DNA of 20,141 nucleotides from Dehalococcoidia bacterium (GCA_004376105.1 SOKA01000051.1:1-20141), one strand, 5' to 3'; shown: positions 7,621-16,004, counted from the stretch's first letter. Numbers and translations: made by a program. Notes: generated by a model not told the origin, from the letters alone.

Positions 7621-9077
7621 TAGTCCCACCCCCTAGCACTAAGGGTCAGGGTAAAAGTAACTCCTTCCTCGGTCTTTTCTATATATGAGACAATAACCTG
7701 AGAAAACCTGCCGCTGGTTCTTAAGCTGTCAGCATATGCCAAAACTTCCGTCTCACTTGGTGACATACCTCTTATGGTCAATTTAACACTGGCGTGAGTA
7801 ATACTGCTCAAAACTACAGTGTCCGGCAAGGTAGATGTTGTCACTCTCAAATCACCATTAACTATCTTATGCTGCCTATTAAAATTATCAAGCACTGCGG
7901 TAAAGGCATTATTGGTTACCTCTATCTCGGCGACTTTCCCCTCCAGCTCAGCAATCTCTTTCTTTTGTGCCTGCTGTTGCGTGTACCTTTGCTCCAAGAG
8001 CTGGTTAGTGGCATCCAGTTGAGCCTGCAGTGACGCTGTATTGGCAGCGGTGCTCTGTACCAGCATTACTAAGGGAACAAGCAAACCAATAGCCACGATG
8101 ATGCTAAGCGCGATAAGAACCTTAGTTAAAGAGCGGGCTTTAGGTCGGTAGACCTCAGGCAGAGCGTTCAGGTTCACCACTGAAAGGCTAGCCCATTTCC
8201 CCGGCGATAGCTTTTTGAGAGCCAGGCCAATGTTGACCATATACTGGCTTGGAGCCAAGCCCTCGGGGCACTTCAGTGGTGATGACAGTAGCAAAATAGG
8301 GTATTCAAGCTCGTCTGACAAGGATTGATATAGCTCTGGCTCATCAGCCAGCTCCCCGGAGACAAATATAGGTAGGCTAGGTTCCAGAGGCTTCTCTGGA
8401 TGGCCGGAGTTATAGAATTTGACAGTCCGCTCAAGCTCTTCTCTTATAGTTGGTAATTTCTCTTGCAGAGATAGCGCTCCGTTGGGAAGAGACAGACTGC
8501 GGATGAGTTGGGGAACTCCTTCTACCATAACTACAATGTCAAATTCAGTTGACCGAACGTCAATGATTATGGCTGTCGCCCTATTTACCACCCTAGCTAA
8601 GGCTAAAGGGGCTAAGTCCATAAGATAAGGCTTAACACCTGCCTGACGTAGTGTTTCAATTAAAGCATCAGCAGCGTTACGGGGCAAAGCGGCTAAGAAG
8701 ACCTGCATTTCTTCTCTAGAGGTAGAGGTAATCTGCCATGAGATATAAAGCTGCTCCAGGGGTACTGGCAGCGCCCTTTCTGCCTCCCGCCTTACTGCTT
8801 CAGCTAGCATTGCTTCAGGCAACCGAGGCAAAGTAATCACCTGAGATAGACAGTGGAGCCCGCTCAAACCGGCGATGACTTTCCTCGCCTTCACTCGCTG
8901 GGCTTTGAGAAGCTCCTTAATCTTAGCCGCAAGTTTCGCTTCATCAAGGACAGCGCCATCCCTAACTAAGCCCGATTCCAAGGGTAAATTAGCCCACTTC
9001 TTTACCCGCTTACCCTTAGCTACCAGCAGCCTGAGGCTAGTATCATCAATATATAAAGTAACAACCTTTTTAGCCAT
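7620..9077 (-). CDS. pilMN: Fused pilus assembly protein PilM-PilN
   Basis: A two-domain inner-membrane assembly platform protein. Residues to about 300 (numbered from the ATG at 9092) form a PilM actin-like ATPase fold, including the phosphate-loop-like IIIDVRSTEFDIVV at about 175-188. A PilN moiety follows without a break: VNLNALPEVYRPK at 306-318, matching the peptide at the PilN N-terminus that normally docks on PilM; a membrane helix at about 324-346; a coiled coil at about 350-395; and a C-terminal ferredoxin-like PilN domain. I place the start at ATG 9077 (485 residues), because GAGGGTG lies about six bases before it and nothing precedes ATG 9092. The start overlaps nothing but abuts pilO by one base. 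PilM and PilN are separate genes in most bacteria. Confidence 0.9.
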   Translation of the reverse strand: MAKKVVTLYIDDTSLRLLVAKGKRVKKWANLPLESGLVRDGAVLDEAKLAAKIKELLKAQRVKARKVIAGLSGLHCLSQVITLPRLPEAMLAEAVRREAERALPVPLEQLYISWQITSTSREEMQVFLAALPRNAADALIETLRQAGVKPYLMDLAPLALARVVNRATAIIIDVRSTEFDIVVMVEGVPQLIRSLSLPNGALSLQEKLPTIREELERTVKFYNSGHPEKPLEPSLPIFVSGELADEPELYQSLSDELEYPILLLSSPLKCPEGLAPSQYMVNIGLALKKLSPGKWASLSVVNLNALPEVYRPKARSLTKVLIALSIIVAIGLLVPLVMLVQSTAANTASLQAQLDATNQLLEQRYTQQQAQKKEIAELEGKVAEIEVTNNAFTAVLDNFNRQHKIVNGDLRVTTSTLPDTVVLSSITHASVKLTIRGMSPSETEVLAYADSLRTSGRFSQVIVSYIEKTEEGVTFTLTLSARGWD

Positions 9078-9078
9078 G

Positions 9079-9675
9079 CTAGTCACCCTCATAAGTATAA
9101 ATGCACAGCCTGAGATTAGCTGATGGCTTCCCTAATTCTTCTTCCGTCTCTTCTTCCCCTGTTTCCCCTTCCTCTTCAGTCGCTTCAGGAACACTTATTT
9201 CTACCGATTCAACCACACCAGTGGGAAAATTCTTGCTCAGCTCGAGGGTAAAATTGATTAGATTGGGCACATCTCCCTCAGCCTTCGCCGTGAGCGTCAG
9301 CACGGAGCAGGTAATCCCTTCCAGCGTCTTACTGGTCAGACCTAGTGAGCTAATCTCAATTATTTCCACGTCATAAGCCTCGGCAACCTCAAATAAGGTA
9401 TCGGTGGCCTCAATGCTCTGAATTGACTGGGAAAGGCTGGCCTTGGTAGCTTCAAGCTGTGACTCAGCTCGAGCCAGCTGGCTTTCCAGTTCCCTCTGCT
9501 GAGAAGAAAGCTCCTCAGGTGAATACTTGGTCAATCTCAGTTGAGCCAAAGACAGCTCCTCGTTTAGTCGGCTTTGCTCCTGACCTTGCCGAGAGTAAGC
9601 GGTATTCAGGCTAGCGAAGGCAATAGCAAAGATGCTGACAGTCAAAACTATCCAAGCTGTTTTACTTAACTTCAT
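9079..9675 (-). CDS. pilO: Type IV pilus platform protein PilO-like
   Basis: A 198-residue bitopic membrane protein with the PilO layout: a short cytoplasmic tail, one membrane helix at about 7-27, a long coiled coil at about 30-90, and a C-terminal ferredoxin-like alpha/beta domain. It should pair with the PilN part of its downstream neighbour to align PilM and PilC. An unusual acidic linker rich in Glu, Thr and Gly (about 164-182) interrupts the C-terminal domain. Gene order is pilO before pilMN, reversed from the common pilM-N-O-P-Q order. No pilP or pilQ follows. Family assignment rests on architecture and context more than on residue motifs. Confidence 0.8.
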   Translation of the reverse strand: MKLSKTAWIVLTVSIFAIAFASLNTAYSRQGQEQSRLNEELSLAQLRLTKYSPEELSSQQRELESQLARAESQLEATKASLSQSIQSIEATDTLFEVAEAYDVEIIEISSLGLTSKTLEGITCSVLTLTAKAEGDVPNLINFTLELSKNFPTGVVESVEISVPEATEEEGETGEEETEEELGKPSANLRLCIYTYEGD

Positions 9676-9688
9676 CAGTTAACCATTC

Positions 9689-10573
9689 CTATTGTGGATT
9701 TATCTGCCAAAGGATAATACCTATCTCTCCCGTTCCCTCATCCAATATGGCATCAGCCATTACTCTAGCTGTAATTTCACCATCTTCAGGAAGTGTGGCA
9801 GTAGCCGTAATTCCATATAATATGCCGATAACTTCACCTACTTGCCCAATCTCCTCCCTACCGGCTTTTACCCAGGTATAATCACCCTCTAGACCTCCTT
9901 CACCAGTAACATAGAAGGTCTGGGTTGCTATTCGGTCCTCTTCTGAGACATCAGGGCAAGGTGGCGGAAGTTCCCAGCTAAGCATAGGGGCACCAGCCCC
10001 ATCCAGAGTATCATCTGGCTCGTCAGTTGAAAGATTATTATCAAAGCTAGGGTTGGCGGCTGAGCCCGGTTCATAACCATAGCCAACAGGAAACCTAACC
10101 CCTACCTCTTCCAGGTGGATAGGTGGGTATCCTGACTCGGCCTGCCAGGTGACGGTAATAGTATATTCGTAAGCTTGAGCTTCCTCAATCCACACCATCT
10201 CCCCATCCACGATGAGGTAATCATAGTGGATTTGTGGTGGTTCGCCGACCTCTATTAGTTCGCCGTAATAAAGGGTATATTTTCCCTTATTCTCGGTTTG
10301 TATGCTTACTTGCGTCTGATTTACATTCTCCGGCAGTTGCTCAGGTATTGGCTCGATAGAATTTTTTATGCACCACAGGGCATTCTCCACACCGGCATCA
10401 GCGGCATAAAGCCCACTTACATTTTTCTCAACAATTCGGCCACTATTAAGACTGGTAGAAGCATAACTGAGACAGGGGACAATAAGCAACCCGCCTAAAA
10501 GCAGCAGAACCAGGACTACAGGTAGGGCTTGCCCCTTCTCACCTTTTATTGCCTTGATTAATCGCCTTTTCAT
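9689..10573 (-). CDS. Large minor pilin, PilX/GspK-like
   Basis: A 294-residue pilin-like protein, probably part of the pilus tip. The N-terminus is basic (MKRRLIKAIKGEKG), then QALPVVLVLLLLGG and a hydrophobic helix, followed by AADAGVENALW, the signature seen at the start of PilX-type and GspK-type proteins. Position +5 after the likely cleavage glycine is Val, not Glu, as in GspK tip subunits. The head is large, acidic and rich in aromatic residues. I choose ATG 10573 over 10612: AAAGG lies eight bases upstream, the start sits four bases after the preceding stop, and the 13 extra residues would make an atypical leader. It follows GspI-like and GspJ-like genes. Its precise homologue cannot be named from sequence alone. 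Confidence 0.75.
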   Translation of the reverse strand: MKRRLIKAIKGEKGQALPVVLVLLLLGGLLIVPCLSYASTSLNSGRIVEKNVSGLYAADAGVENALWCIKNSIEPIPEQLPENVNQTQVSIQTENKGKYTLYYGELIEVGEPPQIHYDYLIVDGEMVWIEEAQAYEYTITVTWQAESGYPPIHLEEVGVRFPVGYGYEPGSAANPSFDNNLSTDEPDDTLDGAGAPMLSWELPPPCPDVSEEDRIATQTFYVTGEGGLEGDYTWVKAGREEIGQVGEVIGILYGITATATLPEDGEITARVMADAILDEGTGEIGIILWQINPQ

Positions 10574-10577
10574 TACA

Positions 10578-11105
10578 TTAGCCTTTATTGTTAACCCTGG
10601 GGTTGACTTCATATTCTCTGGTCTCAGTTTCTGTTCCTGAGCGGGCTTGTATAGTTAGCTTCCAGACGCCGTCTTGCTCGGCGAAAGTAGCTGAGTCAAT
10701 ATATTGAGCAACCAAAGTCGTCTCACTTCCTATTTCTACACCGTCAGCATCATAAATCAAATGCTGCCGCTTAAGCTTCTTAAGCCCACTAGGCATATCT
10801 TCAAAGTTATGGGCAATCTTGTGAACATCGCCATTTTCCCAGTTAGACCACTTAAAGGTAATGAACTCAAGCTCAGGAGTTTCTGAATCATCACCAATAA
10901 CAACAGCCTGAGCCATCTGGGTATCGTGGCTAATCCAATAGCCAGCGTTCTGCACTTGCCGGATAACCGTCGTATGGTCATTACTGCGCTTGGTAACATT
11001 AATTACCTGAAATGAAGCCATGGCGGCGGCGACACCAATAAGAGCTACAATAGCCGTAACCACCAAAAGCTCAATAAGGGTAAAACCTCTCTCACTTCGC
11101 TTCAT
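10578..11105 (-). CDS. Minor pilin, PilW/GspJ-like
   Basis: A 175-residue prepilin-like protein. A seven-residue leader (MKRSERG) is followed by FTLIELLVVTAIVALIG, giving cleavage between G7 and F8 and Glu at +5. A long alpha-1 helix leads into a beta-rich head with a YWISHDTQMAQAV segment that is characteristic of PulJ/PilW-type minor pilins. The start ATG overlaps the stop of the upstream GspI-like gene by four bases (ATGA), with AAGGTGG five bases upstream, so the pair is translationally coupled. It is expected to be processed by PilD and to join the tip complex that primes pilus assembly. Confidence 0.85.
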   Translation of the reverse strand: MKRSERGFTLIELLVVTAIVALIGVAAAMASFQVINVTKRSNDHTTVIRQVQNAGYWISHDTQMAQAVVIGDDSETPELEFITFKWSNWENGDVHKIAHNFEDMPSGLKKLKRQHLIYDADGVEIGSETTLVAQYIDSATFAEQDGVWKLTIQARSGTETETREYEVNPRVNNKG

Positions 11106-11530
11106 CTATCCACCTTATAGTTCTCAACAGTAAGCACTGGTTTGTCATTACGCTTAACTGTTACTGTTATCTTCTGAATACCTTGGTCCTGCTCTGAGGG
11201 CTGGCCTGTGTCTGGGTCAATGGGTACAGCAGTAATCTCAACACTATAACTAGACGGGGTTATTATCAATCCATATTCTTCGTGTTCAGGGCCAGCGTAA
11301 TCGATGTAACCCTGGCTCTTAACATACTCCATTTGGCTTCGGGCTAAGCTTTCAGCGGTGGCTCGCTCATCAGCGATGAAGGTAGCTTTGGCAGCAGTAG
11401 TCAAACCACTAAGAAAGGTAGCAGCAATTATGCCCAAGAGAGCCAGGGCTATTAAGGTTTCAATAAGGCTTACCCCAGCCTCCTTGCCCCTCAAAGTATT
11501 GAACTTTTTACCAGTTGTAAAGAGTCGCAC
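11102..11530 (-). CDS. Minor pilin, PilV/GspI-like
   Basis: A 142-residue prepilin-like protein with a longer leader (19 residues) ending in KEAG. It is followed by VSLIETLIALALLGIIAATF, giving cleavage between G19 and V20 and Glu24 at +5. The SLIETLIALALLG form is typical of the PilV/GspI group. The small head is beta-rich. The start is GTG at 11530, backed by the Shine-Dalgarno AGGAGGG about eight bases upstream. It lies 18 bases after pilC and overlaps the next gene by four bases. It probably forms a tip complex with the two following minor pilins. Confidence 0.85.
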   Translation of the reverse strand: MRLFTTGKKFNTLRGKEAGVSLIETLIALALLGIIAATFLSGLTTAAKATFIADERATAESLARSQMEYVKSQGYIDYAGPEHEEYGLIITPSSYSVEITAVPIDPDTGQPSEQDQGIQKITVTVKRNDKPVLTVENYKVDR

Positions 11531-11548
11531 TGATGGCTCCCTCCTAAA

Positions 11549-12760
11549 CTAGCTTAGCTGTCCATAGATGGAATATATGGCCGAAACCAAGGATAAAGCA
11601 ATAAAAGCAACTATTAAGCCTATAATTATGGTCATAGCTGGCTGAATAAGCCCAACAAGAGCGCGAGTCCTATCTTCGGCTTCAGTCTCATAGCTTTGAG
11701 CTACAGAAAGCAGAGTGACATCAAGATTGCCAGTTTCCTCACCGACTCTAACCATCTGCACCATCATTGGCAAAAAAAGCTGACTCTTGGCCATTGGTCG
11801 GGATAGGCCTTCGCCCTTGAGTATATCCTGCCGAATGTCAGCAAAAGCCGCTTTCATCACTCTATTGTTACTACTCTCAGTAACTAGGGACATGATTTCA
11901 GGCAGAGGCAAACCAGCTCGAAACAGTAGAGACATGCTCCGGCAGCAGCGGGCAAGTTCGTTAAGATGGATAACCCGTCCCAATAGTGGCAATCTAAGGG
12001 CTAGTCTATCCCACCCATATTTTCCTCTCGGCGTCTTAATGTAGGCAAAGGCGATAAAACCGGCGGAACCTACCCCCGCTAGAAGATAAAGCCCGCGGCT
12101 GCGAAGCCAATTGACGGCAGCCATAAGTATCCTGGTCAGTAGTGGTAACTCAGCCCCGAGTGAGGTATACAGATTGGTAAAAGCCGGTAAAACAAAGGTG
12201 ACTATTAAGGCTATCACTACGACGGCCACGATGCCAACAAAGACTGGATACCTCAAAGCATTCTTCACCCCTTTTGCGGTTGTGACTCCCCTCTCCATAT
12301 AATCGGCTGCCTGTCTCAGCACTGTCTCGAGACCTCCACTTTGTTCGCCGGCAGCAAGTGATTGGATATAGATTTTAGGGAAACTTTTGGGGTGTTTACT
12401 TAGAGCTATTGACAGCCGATTACCCCTACGAAGGTCAGAAATTACCTCACCTAGCACTCTTTTTAGATTGCGACTCGATGTTTGTACCTGCAACAGCTCC
12501 AAAGAGGTAACAATATCAATACCAGATTCAAGAAGTAAAGCCAGCTGGCGGGAGAACATGATTATTGCCTCTGGCCTTATTCGGGAGATGAATGGGAACA
12601 ACTTCTCCCAGCTAGGCATAAAAGCAGTTACTGGCTTCAGACTGAGAACCCGATAGCCGCTGTGAGCCAGAATCTGACCCGCTATTTCCTCGCTTGAGGC
12701 AGATATAGTGCCTTTCACTATCTTTCTATCTTCGGTATAGCCCAGATAATTGAAATCCAT
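11549..12760 (-). CDS. pilC: Type IV pilus inner-membrane platform protein PilC
   Basis: A 403-residue polytopic protein of the GspF/PilC family that links the ATPases to pilin polymerisation. Two repeated T2SF domains are visible at about 67-190 and 269-392. Each has the helical cytoplasmic bundle and the G(E/V)xxG turn: AAGEQSGGL at about 136-144 and VGEETGNLD at about 339-347. Membrane helices are at about 172-195, 222-241 and 371-395. The N-terminal YLGYTEDRKIVKGTISA segment matches the family start. Length is typical. It begins four bases after the pilB stop; the ribosome-binding site is weak, suggesting coupled translation with pilB. Confidence 0.95.
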   Translation of the reverse strand: MDFNYLGYTEDRKIVKGTISASSEEIAGQILAHSGYRVLSLKPVTAFMPSWEKLFPFISRIRPEAIIMFSRQLALLLESGIDIVTSLELLQVQTSSRNLKRVLGEVISDLRRGNRLSIALSKHPKSFPKIYIQSLAAGEQSGGLETVLRQAADYMERGVTTAKGVKNALRYPVFVGIVAVVVIALIVTFVLPAFTNLYTSLGAELPLLTRILMAAVNWLRSRGLYLLAGVGSAGFIAFAYIKTPRGKYGWDRLALRLPLLGRVIHLNELARCCRSMSLLFRAGLPLPEIMSLVTESSNNRVMKAAFADIRQDILKGEGLSRPMAKSQLFLPMMVQMVRVGEETGNLDVTLLSVAQSYETEAEDRTRALVGLIQPAMTIIIGLIVAFIALSLVSAIYSIYGQLS

Positions 12761-12764
12761 ACTT

Positions 12765-14972
12765 CTAGCCTATGGAGGATACATTGCGCAGCACCTCACA
12801 GGGGGTGGTGATACCTGCCTTCACCTTGAGCATGCCATCGCGCCACATTGATACCATACCTTCTTTCTTTGCCTGAGCCCGTATTTGGGCTATGTGGGCC
12901 CCTGTGAGCAGCATTCCCTTTATTTCTTCACTCATAGCCAGGGTTTCAAAAACTGCGATGCGTCCCAGGTAACCGGTATTGGCACATGAATTGCAGCCAC
13001 TTCCATAAAAGAATTCGGTTCGTTCCTCACCCAGCTCTTTACAGTAGGCAAGCTGCCCTTCAGCTGGAGCCTGGAAAGGTCGACGGCAGTAAGGACAAAT
13101 CCGACGCACCATCCGCTGGGCAATGACGCCGATAAGCGCTGAGGAAACGACGAATGGCCCCACCCCCAGGTCAAGCAACCGGAAAAGAGCGCCCACAGTA
13201 TCATTAGCATGAACTGAAGAAAGTACCAGATGCCCGGTGAGAGATGCCTGAGTGGCTAACTCGGCTGTCTCAGAATCACGTATTTCCCCCACTAGTATAA
13301 CATCAGGGTCGTGCCGCGCTATGGCGCGTAGGCCAGTGGCAAAAGTCAGACCAGCACGAGGATTAACCTGAATCTGATTGATATCTTTAAAGCGATACTC
13401 CACAGGGTCTTCCACCGTGATGATGTTACGCCCTTCGCAATCAAGAGTGTTGACTGAAGCATAAAGTGTAGTAGTTTTACCTGAACCGGTGGGACCGCTG
13501 ATTAGGATCATGCCAAAGGGAAATTTCAGCATCTGCTGATATTGTTTAAGATGCTTTGGTGAAAATCCAAGCTCGCCGAGAGTGAGTGCAGCAAATGATT
13601 TATCTAGGATACGCAGAACCCCCATTTCACCATATGCGGTGCGAATAGTGGCTACCCTGACATCCACCTCTTTATCTCTTAGCTTAACTGAAAACTGACC
13701 GTCCTGAGGACGATGGTCAGCAATGTTCATATTAGCCAGGATCTTTAACCTGGAGATGAGAGGAGCATGAGCACTAAGAGGTAAAGACATGGTGTCATGC
13801 AGTACGCCATCAATGCGATAACGCAACCGCAGCCTGTCTTCCGTAGGCTCGATATGAATATCAGAGGCTCGTTTCTTAATCGCCTCATCAATAGTAAGGC
13901 CTAAAGCACGAACCGCAGGCGCTTCAGCGATAGTTTCAGCAGAAACCATCTCCTCGGTGGGTGGAGGGGTTGGAGCCACACTGAATTGCCTCTCAATCTC
14001 ACCATAGGCTTTATAATTACGGTCAATGGCTCTCTGAATGTCCTCAGCGGCAGCTATCACCGGCTCAATTCTCATCTGAGTCCAGGCGGCCAACGCCTGA
14101 AGTGTCAGGACATCATCTGCATCGGCCATGGCTACTTGGAGGGTATTATCGGTGATAGCTAATGGTATTGCGTTATATTTTCTGGCCATTGATTCAGGAA
14201 TCAGTTGCAGGGCTTCAGGCTGAATCTGGTAGATATTGAGATTGGCAGGGGATATATTCAATTGTGAGTCGTTTACCGCCGCCTGCCCTTGTGCTACGAT
14301 GCCCTCTTGGTCTGCCAGTAGCTGCTCCAGTTTTATGCCTTCATCTTCATGAGGTATCTCCTTGGGCGCTTCGGTGATAGCCTCAACGGTCTCATTATCT
14401 AATTTACTTATTCCCTCAACCTTGCTCATAGCTTCCTCGAACACTCTTTTCAATGTCTCGGCAGCTTCCTTGGCCGATTTACCCACTTCCTCAGCCCTAC
14501 TTATAGCTTCCTGTGATGCCCTTGCCAATATCTCAGCAGCCTCCTTGGCTGTTCTCATCGATGCCTCAGCAGAAACCCCCTCCCCGGTGGGTGGAGGGCT
14601 TGGAGCCACACTAACTTGCCTCTCTATCTCATCATGGGCTTTATAATTACGGTCAATGGCTCTCTGAATGTCCTCAGCGGTAGCTATCACCGGCTCAATT
14701 CTCATCTGAGTCTGGGCGGCCAGTGCCTCGAGTATCTGGAGCTCATTGGCATTGGCCACAGCTACCCATAGGCCATTATTGATGATAGCTAATGGTATTG
14801 TGTTATATTTTCTGGCCATTGATTCAGGAATCAGTTGCAGGGCTTCAGGCTGAATCCGGCAGGTATTAAGATTGGCAGGGGATATATTCGGCTGCAGCCC
14901 GGTTAGCCTAGCCAACTCCTGGGGCGGTGATATTCCCTTGCCCTTCCGGCCCGACTTTGAAGGAATAGCCAT
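12765..14972 (-). CDS. pilB: Type IV pilus extension ATPase PilB with duplicated N-terminal domain
   Basis: A 735-residue GspE/PilB-family ATPase that drives pilus polymerisation. The C-terminal motor has ASDIHIEP at about 369-376, Walker A GPTGSGKT at 493-500, Walker B DPDVILVGE at 555-563, the GHLVLSSVHAND box, and a zinc-binding tetracysteine (C626, C629, C660, C663). The N-terminal part is longer than usual. Two copies of a GspE_N/MshEN-like segment at about 30-128 and 240-338 are offset by exactly 210 residues. They are joined by an Ala/Glu-rich stretch (about 140-190) that looks like a coiled coil. The initial MshEN portion (RLGxxL...) is not evident, so c-di-GMP binding is uncertain. 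Start ATG has GGTGGAG about eight bases upstream. Confidence 0.95.
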   Translation of the reverse strand: MAIPSKSGRKGKGISPPQELARLTGLQPNISPANLNTCRIQPEALQLIPESMARKYNTIPLAIINNGLWVAVANANELQILEALAAQTQMRIEPVIATAEDIQRAIDRNYKAHDEIERQVSVAPSPPPTGEGVSAEASMRTAKEAAEILARASQEAISRAEEVGKSAKEAAETLKRVFEEAMSKVEGISKLDNETVEAITEAPKEIPHEDEGIKLEQLLADQEGIVAQGQAAVNDSQLNISPANLNIYQIQPEALQLIPESMARKYNAIPLAITDNTLQVAMADADDVLTLQALAAWTQMRIEPVIAAAEDIQRAIDRNYKAYGEIERQFSVAPTPPPTEEMVSAETIAEAPAVRALGLTIDEAIKKRASDIHIEPTEDRLRLRYRIDGVLHDTMSLPLSAHAPLISRLKILANMNIADHRPQDGQFSVKLRDKEVDVRVATIRTAYGEMGVLRILDKSFAALTLGELGFSPKHLKQYQQMLKFPFGMILISGPTGSGKTTTLYASVNTLDCEGRNIITVEDPVEYRFKDINQIQVNPRAGLTFATGLRAIARHDPDVILVGEIRDSETAELATQASLTGHLVLSSVHANDTVGALFRLLDLGVGPFVVSSALIGVIAQRMVRRICPYCRRPFQAPAEGQLAYCKELGEERTEFFYGSGCNSCANTGYLGRIAVFETLAMSEEIKGMLLTGAHIAQIRAQAKKEGMVSMWRDGMLKVKAGITTPCEVLRNVSSIG
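13935..14890. repeat. 630-bp-offset internal direct duplication in pilB
   Basis: Two copies of about 326 bp (13935-14260 and 14565-14890) align without any gap at a constant offset of 630 bp. Identity is patchy. Long blocks are identical or nearly so (for example 14008-14050 with 14638-14680, and about 14172-14226 with 14802-14856). The stretch between them (about 14081-14150 with 14711-14780) has many differences. The outer limits fade at TCAGCAGAAACC and GATATATTC. Confidence 0.95.
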
Positions 14973-15251
14973 ATGGTTAACTCCACCGTTTAGTCTTATT
15001 CATTGCTTTGACTCAATTCTAAATGGGGGCCCCTTTACTGGCAATATTACTTTTGGGTTAGGGGAACCTGGTATTTTAGTCCCTCTTTTATGCTTATCTG
15101 TTTCTACCCTTATGGGATTTTTAAAGTTGTGGAGGCTTTACAAGGTTATAGAGGTAAGTAGGGACTAAAGTGCTACCAAGAAGTAAGATATGCGGGACTA
15201 ATAGACAGAGTTTAAGATTAGCCAGGTGGGGATTTTCCTTGGGCTTTTTAG
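14973..15251 (-). promoter_or_regulatory. pilB upstream region with shared motif and inverted repeat
   Basis: A 279-bp gap between the response regulator and pilB. It contains one ATATTACTTT at 15044-15053, matching the pilA upstream elements. A 10-bp inverted repeat has arms at 15075-15084 (TTTAGTCCCT) and 15160-15169 (AGGGACTAAA), with a partial third copy, GGGACTAAT, at 15193. A GGGGCCCC palindrome lies near 15026. These suggest a regulated pilB promoter, but no convincing -35/-10 pair could be assigned. Confidence 0.4.
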
Positions 15252-15968
15252 TTATTGGCTTATTGCGGTAGGCTGCTCTGATAGTGGTTTAACCTGAGTA
15301 GAAATCCACCCATAGTGCATAGCCAACACTACAGCCTGAGTCCGGTCATTGGCATCTAGTTTACGCAGAATAGAGCTCATGTGGTTTTTAATAGTCTGCT
15401 CACTGATGCCAAGATTATGTGCAACCTGCTTATTTATGTAACCACGAGCTACGTAACTAAGAATCTCCAGCTCCCTTGGAGTAAGTGGGCTAGCCAATGT
15501 CTCCATAGCTACGCCCATCAGAGAAAAGTCCTGGAATTGCTTTAGCACCTTCTCTGCCACCCTAGGTCGGCGCAGCACCATTTCATTAATGGTGCGCTCC
15601 CCTTGATGGATTCTCCTTATGGTGGGAGCTAATTCATCAGCGGTGGCTTCTTTATTCACATAACCGACTGCTCCTGATTTGATTGCTTGGAAGAGGTGTT
15701 CATCATCATCGTAAGGGGCCAGTATAACTACTAAAATCGCTGGTGAGCGTTGGGTTATCTGTCGTCCTAAGTTCAAGCCAGTGAGTAAAGGCAGACCTAT
15801 ATCCAGCAGCACTATCTCAGGGGAGAAGCTTGCAATTAATTCAAGGGCTTCATCATTAACACCAGTCTCAGCTACTACCTCAATATCCTCTGTTCGGCTG
15901 AGAGCTTGACGAAGACCATCACGGAATAGAGCACTACTATCAACTACGAAAACTTTGATTTTCTCCAT
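15252..15968 (-). CDS. NarL/LuxR-family response regulator
   Basis: A 238-residue two-component regulator. A receiver domain (about 1-120) has the phospho-acceptor D56 (LLDIGLP) and the conserved K106 (GYVNKEA). A LuxR-type helix-turn-helix follows at about 161-222 (LTPRELEILSYVARG; QVAHNLGISEQTIKNHMSSI). Two usual receiver residues differ: the second residue of the acidic pair is Ser11 (VVDSS) and the switch Thr/Ser is Ala84 (VVILAPY). Phosphorylation-dependent switching may therefore be weakened or changed. No histidine kinase is encoded nearby. It lies directly upstream of pilB on the same strand, so pilus genes are the likeliest targets. Start ATG has GGAGG four bases upstream. Confidence 0.93.
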   Translation of the reverse strand: MEKIKVFVVDSSALFRDGLRQALSRTEDIEVVAETGVNDEALELIASFSPEIVLLDIGLPLLTGLNLGRQITQRSPAILVVILAPYDDDEHLFQAIKSGAVGYVNKEATADELAPTIRRIHQGERTINEMVLRRPRVAEKVLKQFQDFSLMGVAMETLASPLTPRELEILSYVARGYINKQVAHNLGISEQTIKNHMSSILRKLDANDRTQAVVLAMHYGWISTQVKPLSEQPTAISQ

Positions 15969-16004
15969 CGGTCCTCCAAAAAAATTACCCCATACATTAT
16001 ACCA
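15969..16004 (-). promoter_or_regulatory. Extended -10 promoter and RBS of the response regulator
   Basis: On the minus strand, TGG immediately precedes TATAAT (16004 to 15996), an extended -10 element. No good -35 is present at the usual distance, which is common for such promoters. Transcription would begin near 15988 and give a leader of about 20 bases containing a run of T and the GGAGG ribosome-binding site. Confidence 0.55.

Noticed and set aside
14872..15168. 98-codon plus-strand frame entering the pilB-regulator gap
   Set aside because: About a third of it is antisense to pilB coding sequence, it has no clear ribosome-binding site, and the gap is better explained as the pilB upstream region.
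15222..15250. Possible plus-strand terminator (AGCCAGG with a T-rich tail) at the end of the regulator gene
   Set aside because: The stem needs a bulge and no plus-strand gene ends there.
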